From Actinomycetes bacterium (lineage in GTDB: Bacteria; Actinomycetota; Acidimicrobiia; Acidimicrobiales; SZUA-35), in NCBI GenBank assembly GCA_024227975.1, contig JAAETV010000648.1:1-20429 (forward strand): 20,429 nucleotides of DNA, written 5' to 3'. The translations under genes and the position numbers were made by a program. Shown here piece after piece: positions 14,265 to 20,429 of the stretch. The notes under the pieces are model-generated. The model was not told where the DNA came from, did no database searches, and was given only the letters and a program-made list of their open reading frames with translations. Positions within the stretch are counted from its first letter, which is position 1; the number at the start of each line of letters is the position of its first letter.

Positions 14265-14797
14265 GCCGCACAGCCGAGCAGCACCCCCCGGGTGACCTGC
14301 TCCTCCACCCTGTTGTGGTGTTCGCAGTTGGCCTGCTGGTCCTGAACGACCATGTCTTCAAGGACCTCTGGGCCAACACCACAACTGGGAAGCTGTCGGA
14401 TATCGCTGGGGTGTTCCTGCTCCCCTTGCTGATCCTCAGCGTCGCCCGCCTCCTCGCTCCCCTCAGGCCAGGGATCGGCCAGGGGCCAACCGCGGTAGCC
14501 AGTGCAGTAGCTCTCACAGGAGTCGGATTCGCCGCGGTCAAGCTCATCGGGCCGGTTGGCGACTCCTACGCCATGACAATCGGTGCCATCCGCTGGTTGG
14601 TCTTGTTGGGGACGGTCGAGCTGAGGCCGATAGAAGTCGTTCGAGACCCGACCGATCTACTCGTACTGCCGGTCTTGATCGCCTCCTATGTCGTTGGTCG
14701 ACGGCCTGGCCGAGATGCCCTCGGTGAGGGCAACACCGATGTTCTCGTCTCACCGGCATCGCCGCGACCGCCCCTGGTCTCGCGACTCCGCCAATAG
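14261..14797 (+). CDS. Four-helix integral membrane protein, unknown function
   Basis: 178 residues with about four TM helices: near 17-35, 48-67, 78-98 and 131-146. The segment NDHVFKD...TGKLSDIAGVFLLPLL is a conserved signature I associate with uncharacterised actinobacterial membrane proteins. No enzymatic motif is visible. The ATG overlaps the stop of the DUF4352-like gene by 4 nt, so it is translationally coupled and may be its membrane partner. The C-terminal 30 residues are Pro/Arg-rich and probably cytoplasmic. Confidence 0.7.
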   Translation: MSRTAEQHPPGDLLLHPVVVFAVGLLVLNDHVFKDLWANTTTGKLSDIAGVFLLPLLILSVARLLAPLRPGIGQGPTAVASAVALTGVGFAAVKLIGPVGDSYAMTIGAIRWLVLLGTVELRPIEVVRDPTDLLVLPVLIASYVVGRRPGRDALGEGNTDVLVSPASPRPPLVSRLRQ

Positions 14798-14866
14798 TGG
14801 TCCGGTGACGACCGGGCCTTGGCCCAGGCCTCCAGACACCAGCCTCTTCGGCTACCTGGAGGCTGT

Positions 14867-15979
14867 ATGAATGGCTATGTTGTTCCCATGACTGCGGCTC
14901 GTGTGACCATGATCGGTGTAGGGAACTTGATGGAGATGATCTGGCCCGCGATCAGCCATTCGGTTGGTGGCGACGATGTCTCGTCGAGGCTGATCGGGGT
15001 GACGGCCGACGCCGCCGACATCGAACGTAAGCAGACCGTGTTCGGGTTCGAGATGGTGCTCAACGACAATCTTGGTGCCTTGCGCAAGAATCACCCGGAC
15101 TTGATCATGTTCGCTCCGCCACCGTCGATAGCACCTGAGCTCATCCGCTCGGTTCTCCAGCCGTACTACGCCGAACGACGCCAGAGCGGCGGAACCCTCC
15201 CGGAGCTGTTGGCCTTCCCCCCGATCCCACTCGGCGCCACCTACCAAGAAGCGCTCGGTTCAGACGTCCTCGTCGCCAACATGATCCCCAACAATGTGAC
15301 GACGATCGCCGGAACACCGATCGAGGACGAGGGCCACTATGTGTGCACATACCCTGCGCCCTGGCCCGAGAGCCGAAAGGACGCCCTTCAATCCATGTTC
15401 GCTGGCCAGGGGGCCTATATCGAGATGGAGCCACACCAACTCGTTCCCATGCTCGGGGGAGGATGTTTGATCTCGGCGCTCTGGTTCGCTGTACCTGCGG
15501 TGGCCGACCTCGTCGGAACCGATCACAACCTGCTAGCTCGCTACCTCCGAGCCGAGTTGAACACACGTGACCTCGACGAGGGTGTACTCGACCTTGGGCA
15601 CCAAGGCCTCCCCGCTCCTCCCAACCTCGACACCCTCGTATCGATGATTCGCAGCTGGCACGGCGGTGTCGAACAGTATTTCCGGGAAACCGACCTGGCC
15701 CCATCAGCGGTCGCCACCCTGGTCGCCCGTGGATTCGACCTCACACTACACACGGCCCAAGCCGAGCCTCGCAGTGTCCTCTCCGATCTGGCTGTGGGAG
15801 CAGCCACGAAAGGTGGGGTGCTCGAATGCGGCATTCGCCAGACGAGATCCAACCTCCTCCCTTCGATCCAAGCGGGCCTCGACGAGGGGGCCGGACCCGC
15901 ATGGGAGAGCCAGTTCAGTTCGCTGGTCACCGCAGCTGCCCACACCGTTCGCGAACACGGGGCGACGCTGGCCGATTGA
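14867..15979 (+). CDS. Pyrroline-5-carboxylate reductase-like NAD(P)-dependent oxidoreductase
   Basis: 370 residues, a divergent ProC-like protein. The Rossmann fold starts at residue 8 with ARVTMIGVGNLMEMIWPAI, matching the G-x-GN-M type dinucleotide site of P5C reductases. DLIMFAPPPSIAPELI is the strand after the ligand-sensing loop, and VLVANMIPNNVTTIAGTPI is the substrate-domain lead. GGGCLISALWFAVPAVADL and VGAATKGGVLECGI parallel the C-terminal dimerisation helices and the 'SPGGTT' loop. That loop lacks the Ser-Pro usual in true ProC, and the chain is about 100 residues longer than ProC (about 270), so the substrate may differ. ATG 14867 has GGAGG 4 nt upstream; an internal ATG at 14888 is also possible. 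It sits alone between unrelated + strand genes. Confidence 0.7.
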   Translation: MNGYVVPMTAARVTMIGVGNLMEMIWPAISHSVGGDDVSSRLIGVTADAADIERKQTVFGFEMVLNDNLGALRKNHPDLIMFAPPPSIAPELIRSVLQPYYAERRQSGGTLPELLAFPPIPLGATYQEALGSDVLVANMIPNNVTTIAGTPIEDEGHYVCTYPAPWPESRKDALQSMFAGQGAYIEMEPHQLVPMLGGGCLISALWFAVPAVADLVGTDHNLLARYLRAELNTRDLDEGVLDLGHQGLPAPPNLDTLVSMIRSWHGGVEQYFRETDLAPSAVATLVARGFDLTLHTAQAEPRSVLSDLAVGAATKGGVLECGIRQTRSNLLPSIQAGLDEGAGPAWESQFSSLVTAAAHTVREHGATLAD

Positions 15980-16056
15980 GCCCTCGTCAGGCTGTCTGCC
16001 GGCCCCGAACGAGACCTACTGGCCGGCGACGGCATCTTGGGGTGGACTGAAGGCCA

Positions 16057-17778
16057 ATGACCCAGTTCGCCGAATCGCTCCGGCCAAGGGTGCCGCGCTT
16101 CAACCACCCCCTGGCGACGACGCGCAAGGATCTGGTACGTGACCTCGGTGCCGGCATCCTGCTCAGCGTCTTTCTCGTTCCCGTGGGGATGGCCTACGCC
16201 CAGGCGTCGGGCTTGCCCCCGATCAGCGGCCTCTACGCCACGGTGGTTCCGATGGTGGTGTACGGATTGGTCGGACCGTCGAGGTTGCTCGTCCTTGGGC
16301 CCGACTCCTCTCTGGCTCCGCTCATCGCCGCGACCGTGTTGCCATTGGCGGCATCAAGCCCTCAGTCGGCGACAACGATGGCAGCGGCGCTGGCCATTGG
16401 AACAGGCCTCATCTCTTTGGCCGCTGGGCTGGGCGGGCTTGGTCTGCTCACCGAATTGCTGTCGCTGCCAATCCGTCGGGGTTACTTGATCGGCGTGGCA
16501 GTGGTGGTAGGAGCTGGACAACTGCCCCTACTCCTCGGGATCGAGGCAGAAGGCGGCACCCTCAACACCGTCTGGGATGTCATCGTGACCATCGTCCAGG
16601 GCGGACTCGGCCTCGGTACCGCTGCAGTCGGCCTGGCCTCCTTGATCGGTCTCATCGTCGTCGGCCGATTGAAATCGAACCTCTACGCAGTCGCCATCAC
16701 CGTCGCCGTAGCGATCATGGCGACCCGGCTGTTCGGATTACCTGACGACCTCGCCGTCGTTGGCTCACTTCCCAGGGGTGCTCCCAGCCTGACCGTCCCC
16801 TCGATCGCTCGAAGTGACCTGGGGCCACTGGCGATCGGAGCCATCAGTGTTGCCCTCGTGTCGTTCGCCGATACGAGTGTTCTCTCCCAGTCGTACGCAT
16901 CACGAGAGGCCCGCCACGTCGACCCCAATCGGGAACTGGCCACCCTCGGATTGGCCAACCTTGCGTGCGGGTTCTTCCAGGGCTTCCCCGTCAGCGGCAG
17001 TTCCTCGCGTACCCCCGTCCTGGAGTCGGCGGGCGCCCGCTCCCAGACCGCTGGCCTGGTTGCTGCCGCCACCGTTCTGGCCCTGATCGGTACCGCTCCC
17101 GACGCCTTGTCCACCCTGCCACTGGCCACCCTGGCGGCCGTTCTCATCGTGTCGGTGAGCAGGCTCATTGGCTGGGATGACGCTCGCCGCCTGCGTCAGG
17201 CCCGGCCCAGCGAGTTCGCCTTGAGCATGATCTGCGCCGCCGGTGTCGTGGTTGCGGGGCCGTTGTGGGGGATCGGGTTGGCCGTCGCCATGTCGATCTT
17301 GGTCTTCCTCCTTCGATCATGGCGTCCGCACACGACGGTGCTCGTCAGGGTCGACGGTCTGAAGGGCTACCACGATTTCGACCGACATCCAGAGGGCCGT
17401 CAGGTCCCTGGTCTGCTGCTGTACCGCTTCGATGCTCCTCTGTTCTTCGCCAATGCCGAGGTGTTCCGCAAGGATCTCAGTGACCGAGTCAACCAGGCGG
17501 GCCCCGGTCTCAAGAGGGTGATCATCACCGCCGAACCGATCACCGATATCGACGCCACCGCCGACCACACCCTCCTCGCTATCTGCGACGAGTTGCAGAG
17601 CCAGGGAATCGAACTGGGATTCGCTGAGCTGAAGGGTGTGGTCCGCGACCAGCTCCAGCGGTCCGGAACCGTCAAGACCATCGGCCCTGACAACTTCCAT
17701 CCCACCGTGGGGCGTGCGGTCCAGGACTACGTCGAAGCCCATGACATCGACTGGGTCGATTGGGAAGACACCGAATAA
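16057..17778 (+). CDS. SulP-family anion transporter with STAS domain
   Basis: 573-residue inner-membrane transporter. The SulP signature is clear at about residues 40-85: VPVGMAYAQASGLPPISGLY, then VYGLVGPSRLLVLGPDSSLA. About 10-12 TM helices run to residue 425. A second conserved segment is SFADTSVLSQSYASRE followed by GFFQGFPVSGSSSRT. The C-terminal STAS domain (about 430-560) contains PGLLLYRFDAPLFFANAEVF and KRVIITAEPITDIDATADHT, the region that would be phosphorylated or bind nucleotide in anti-sigma antagonists. Family members move sulfate, bicarbonate or dicarboxylates; the substrate cannot be told here because no CysN/D/H or carbonic anhydrase gene is adjacent. GAAGG precedes the ATG. 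Length is normal and the protein looks intact. Confidence 0.92.
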   Translation: MTQFAESLRPRVPRFNHPLATTRKDLVRDLGAGILLSVFLVPVGMAYAQASGLPPISGLYATVVPMVVYGLVGPSRLLVLGPDSSLAPLIAATVLPLAASSPQSATTMAAALAIGTGLISLAAGLGGLGLLTELLSLPIRRGYLIGVAVVVGAGQLPLLLGIEAEGGTLNTVWDVIVTIVQGGLGLGTAAVGLASLIGLIVVGRLKSNLYAVAITVAVAIMATRLFGLPDDLAVVGSLPRGAPSLTVPSIARSDLGPLAIGAISVALVSFADTSVLSQSYASREARHVDPNRELATLGLANLACGFFQGFPVSGSSSRTPVLESAGARSQTAGLVAAATVLALIGTAPDALSTLPLATLAAVLIVSVSRLIGWDDARRLRQARPSEFALSMICAAGVVVAGPLWGIGLAVAMSILVFLLRSWRPHTTVLVRVDGLKGYHDFDRHPEGRQVPGLLLYRFDAPLFFANAEVFRKDLSDRVNQAGPGLKRVIITAEPITDIDATADHTLLAICDELQSQGIELGFAELKGVVRDQLQRSGTVKTIGPDNFHPTVGRAVQDYVEAHDIDWVDWEDTE

Positions 17779-17867
17779 CGTCGTCTTCGCCCATGATGCG
17801 ACCATCGGCGACAGTCCGAGCGGTGACGCCTGGACAGCGACCACTGACGCTGTGATCTACTTCGTCC

Positions 17868-18668
17868 ATGAGCCGCCTCCTTGTCGTCAGCGATAGCCAC
17901 CTCTCACCTCATGCCCCGGAAGCCGACACCAACTGGGCTGCCGTTGTCGACTACGCCAACACCACCGATGTCGATCTGGTCGTCCACACGGGCGACATCA
18001 GCCTCGACGGAGCCAGCCGGTCAGCTGACCTCGAACACGCCAGAGCACAGTTCGATCGGCTGAGCGTCCCCTGGCTAGCCATCCCCGGCAACCATGATCT
18101 GGGCGACATCGCCGGCCTCCGTCATCCCACCGACGATCAGCGTCGGCATCGCTACGAGGCCTGTTTCGGCCACCGGTTCTGGTCAACCGAGCTTGGCCCC
18201 TGGCGTCTGGTTGGCATCGACATCCAAGACCTGCTGTCCGACGGTCCCGACACCAAGCAGTGGTGGCAATGGCTCACCGACCAGCTAGCCACCGACTACC
18301 GGGTGGCCATCTTCCAGCACCGTCCGATGACCCCCGTCGACGTCGACGAGTTCGACGAGCCCCGCCGCTATGTAACCGAGCCTGCCCGCTCCCGGCTCCA
18401 GGCGATGTACGCCAACGGCCGGGTCGAGGTGGTGGTGAGCGGACACGTCCACCAATGGCGGTCACTCACCCTCGACAGTGCTCACCATGTCTGGGCCCCC
18501 TCCACCTGGGCCACCCTGCCTGACAGCTTCCAGCCCATCATTGGTACCAAAACCGTCGGACTGGTCGAGCTTGATCTCGACCAACCAGACCAAGCCTCAC
18601 TTGTGGTCCCCGCCGGTATGCAACAAGCCATCGTCGGCGAGACGATCCCCGTGCCCTACGACACCTGA
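17868..18668 (+). CDS. Calcineurin-like metallophosphoesterase (Icc/CpdA type)
   Basis: 266-residue cytoplasmic hydrolase with the full dimetal motif set: Asp 9 and His 11 in VVSDSHLSP, Asp 43 in HTGDIS, Asn 75 and His 76 in PGNHDLGD, His 151 in FQHRPM, and His 193/His 195 in SGHVHQW. This order is that of cAMP phosphodiesterase CpdA/Icc-like enzymes, but the family also includes phospholipid and protein phosphatases, so the substrate stays open. No signal peptide. The ATG at 17868 gives the usual start just ahead of the first strand; no Shine-Dalgarno is evident. It follows the SulP gene by 89 nt and converges with the MFS gene on the other strand. Confidence 0.9.
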   Translation: MSRLLVVSDSHLSPHAPEADTNWAAVVDYANTTDVDLVVHTGDISLDGASRSADLEHARAQFDRLSVPWLAIPGNHDLGDIAGLRHPTDDQRRHRYEACFGHRFWSTELGPWRLVGIDIQDLLSDGPDTKQWWQWLTDQLATDYRVAIFQHRPMTPVDVDEFDEPRRYVTEPARSRLQAMYANGRVEVVVSGHVHQWRSLTLDSAHHVWAPSTWATLPDSFQPIIGTKTVGLVELDLDQPDQASLVVPAGMQQAIVGETIPVPYDT

Positions 18669-18739
18669 TCGCCAATCCTCGCACCATCGACCGAGTTCTC
18701 CGTTCCAAGGAGCAATCGCCAAGGCGACCGCCGCTGGCG

Positions 18740-20299
18740 CTACCTCTCGACGACCTCACTAGGATCGCTGGAGCGGAGCAACAGAGCCAGGGGTAGGGCC
18801 ACTATGAGGGCGATGGCGGCACCGGTGAATGTCTCGGTCAGTGCCGAGGTGGACAGTCCGATCGTGGCCTCGGTCACGGCATCGGCGAAGCCCGGGTCGG
18901 TGATGGATGGCAGCTCCACCTGGTGGCGCAAGACGTCATAGCGATGGAGACCCCAAGCGGTCAGGGCGGCCAGGCCGATGCTGAACCCGATCAGCCTGGC
19001 CATGATGACGAGGCCGGCCGCCGTCCCCCGCTGGCTATCGGCCGAGGCGTCGACCACCACTGCGCTGGCAGGGGCCAGGATCAGCCCGATCCCGGCTCCG
19101 ACCAGTCCGAGCTGGACCGCCATGGTGACGCCACCCGTATCAGGGGCCCAGGTGGCTCCGACCATCAGCAGGCCGGCGGCGCCAAGCCCGAGGCCGACCA
19201 GGGTCGGCCCCCGGTATCCGAATCGTCCGCTGGCCAGCCCACCGACATAGGAGGTGACAGCCATCGTCGCCGTCAACGCCGTCAGCAGCCAGCCAGCCCG
19301 CACCGCGCTCTCCTGAAGCCCGCCTTCGACGATATTCACGAACAGGGGCACATTGATGAGAGCGATAACCAACCCGACCCCGATCAAGGCGTTCACCCCC
19401 AAGGCGGCACCGACCGAGCGCTGCATCACCAGCTCCGGACTCACCAGGGGTTCGGAGGCCCTTCGTTCGTGCCACACGAACCCGGCCAGGGCAACCGCAG
19501 CGACCCCATAGAGCCAGAGTCCACCGACAGAACCCAGGCCGCCTCCCTGATCCCTCAATTGGTCGAGACCGGTCACGGTCTGAATCCTGGCTTCGTTGAG
19601 CAGCCCAACATTCAAAGCGACGAGCCCGACGGTCAACAGCCCAGCTCCCAACCAGTCGACCTGGCGAGAGGCCCTCGACGTCGGATCGAGCACCCTCCAG
19701 CCAACGACCATCCCGGCCAGGGCCAGGGGGATGTTGAGATGGAACTGCCACTGCCAGGTCAAGAACCGAACCAGCACTGCCCCGTACAACGGACCCCAAA
19801 CCCAACCGATCGTCTCGATGGCCCCCAACAAGCCCAGGGCTCGGGCCCTGCGTCGCCCGGTATAGAGGTCGCCGGCCACAGCCAGAGCCACCGGCACCAG
19901 AGCACCACCCCCGACCGCCGTCAACACCCGCCCGACAAGCAGCATTGCCAGCGATGAGGCCGCCGGCACGACGATCGAGCCGAAACCGAAGATGGCCAGG
20001 GCCCCGATGAACACGGCTCGTCGACCGAGGACATCGCTGAGACGGCCAGCCAAAGGCATCACCGCGATGTAGGCGATGAGATAGACGTTCACGATCCAGG
20101 CCGCGTCGTCCAGATCATCAGGGACCACCAGGTCGAAGTCCGCGATCATGGGCCGCAACATGGTGGCAACCACCATCAGATCATCGGCGGCCACAAAGAC
20201 CCCGAAGGCCACGACAGCCATCACAACCCACGGAGGTGGTTGGGGGGTGGTGTCGGACGCCAGCCGCCGAGAGGAAGGCACCGGCCCAGTATCAGACAT
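18740..20299 (-). CDS. MFS exporter, 14-TM DHA2/P55-like
   Basis: 519-residue inner-membrane transporter. TM1 (about 25-48) holds an acidic pair in VAADDLMVVATML, one of which aligns with the TM1 Asp of mycobacterial P55. Motif A is GRLSDVLGRR (85-94), preceded by AAWIVNVYLIAYIAVMPLAG. VGRVLTAVGGGALVPVALAV and WVWGPLYGAVLVRFLTWQWQ are the motif-B/C regions of TM4-TM5. Length and layout match Rv1410c/P55 (about 518 residues), which exports triacylglycerides/lipoglycans with its lipoprotein partner LprG. An LprG-like C terminus lies 5 nt upstream on the same strand, so the P55-like reading is favoured over a generic drug exporter. The stop lies 71 nt from the convergent phosphoesterase stop. 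Confidence 0.85.
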   Translation of the reverse strand: MSDTGPVPSSRRLASDTTPQPPPWVVMAVVAFGVFVAADDLMVVATMLRPMIADFDLVVPDDLDDAAWIVNVYLIAYIAVMPLAGRLSDVLGRRAVFIGALAIFGFGSIVVPAASSLAMLLVGRVLTAVGGGALVPVALAVAGDLYTGRRRARALGLLGAIETIGWVWGPLYGAVLVRFLTWQWQFHLNIPLALAGMVVGWRVLDPTSRASRQVDWLGAGLLTVGLVALNVGLLNEARIQTVTGLDQLRDQGGGLGSVGGLWLYGVAAVALAGFVWHERRASEPLVSPELVMQRSVGAALGVNALIGVGLVIALINVPLFVNIVEGGLQESAVRAGWLLTALTATMAVTSYVGGLASGRFGYRGPTLVGLGLGAAGLLMVGATWAPDTGGVTMAVQLGLVGAGIGLILAPASAVVVDASADSQRGTAAGLVIMARLIGFSIGLAALTAWGLHRYDVLRHQVELPSITDPGFADAVTEATIGLSTSALTETFTGAAIALIVALPLALLLRSSDPSEVVER

Positions 20300-20304
20300 G
20301 GGTC

Positions 20305-20429
20305 TCAGCTAGCTGAGCCGACTTCAGGCGCCTCGATGACGACCTCGGCCCCATAGTCGCTGATCGTCATCCGCCAGTTGCTCACCCCATCATCGGCACT
20401 GAGATCGAATCGAGCCTCGGCCACCAGGT
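20305..20429 (-). CDS. C-terminal end of an LprG/LppX-like lipoprotein (partial)
   Basis: The - strand is open from the window edge to a TGA at 20307-20305 and reads LVAEARFDLSADDG, then NWRMTISDYGAEVVIEAPEV. The 'sDYG-pV-I-aP' ending is typical of LppX_LprAFG lipoproteins, which carry lipids across the periplasm. Only about 40 residues are in the window, so signal peptide and lipobox are not visible. The stop is 5 nt before the MFS start, matching the lprG-P55 gene order of mycobacteria. The fragment alone would be weak; the context raises it. Confidence 0.55.
   Translation of the reverse strand, partial: LVAEARFDLSADDGVSNWRMTISDYGAEVVIEAPEVGSAS

Noticed and set aside
18715..18726. TCGCC-AA-GGCGA inverted repeat between the convergent phosphoesterase and MFS genes as a bidirectional terminator
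   Set aside because: The stem is only 5 bp with a two-base centre and there is no T-run on either side.
18923..19957. 344-codon + strand open frame opposite the MFS gene
   Set aside because: Gln/Pro/Asp-rich antisense shadow of a transporter with clear MFS motifs on the - strand.
1..20429. CRISPR array, tRNA, integrase, insertion sequence or attachment-site repeats
   Set aside because: Looked for because the left half resembles an island, but no spaced repeats, cloverleaf, transposase/integrase motifs or matching end repeats were seen.

Overview
This is a GC-rich window with Actinomycetota character. A SARP-type regulator, a PLDc_N/SHOCT remnant, a PNPOx-like FMN protein and an LprG/P55-like lipoprotein-exporter pair all point that way. 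A lineage such as Acidimicrobiia is possible but cannot be fixed from the sequence alone. No rRNA, tRNA, CRISPR array, integrase or transposase was seen.

The left 12.2 kb looks like an accessory biological-conflict (putative immunity) island with every complete gene on the + strand. It starts with a large SARP-like regulator fused to an AAA/STAND-type ATPase and an alpha-solenoid (177-3443). Next come a TPR-like protein with a C-terminal trypsin-like protease carrying an intact His-Asp-Ser triad (3477-5027) and a tandem SLATT membrane protein (5182-6039). After a 323-nt gap there is a tight four-gene operon: TIR protein (6363-6929), P-loop protein with an altered Walker A (6932-9013), SPFH-like coiled-coil protein with a very acidic tail (9006-10388), and a DUF4407 membrane protein (10381-12222). 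The last three are joined by 8-nt stop/start overlaps. The TIR protein ends in a short motif that recurs near the N terminus of the next protein. That is the layout expected of an effector recruited to its sensor by like-like motif assembly. My reading is that sensors and ATPases (regulator, P-loop protein) control effectors (protease, SLATT pore candidate, TIR NADase candidate) at a membrane scaffold (SPFH-like plus DUF4407). The whole assembly is inference. The individual domains are visible.

From 12.2 to 13.7 kb lies a poorly coding stretch. It holds a 5'-truncated, frameshifted remnant of a PLDc_N/SHOCT membrane protein on the - strand, then an intact PNPOx-like flavin protein. A divergent intergenic region follows, with a promoter-like pair and a perfect palindrome.

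From 13.7 kb onward the content looks like ordinary chromosome: a secreted DUF4352-like protein coupled to a four-helix membrane protein, a P5C-reductase-like oxidoreductase, a SulP anion transporter, and a calcineurin-like metallophosphoesterase. Convergent to these, on the - strand, is a 14-TM-type MFS exporter preceded by the C-terminal end of an LprG/LppX-like lipoprotein. This recalls the mycobacterial lprG-Rv1410c (P55) pair.
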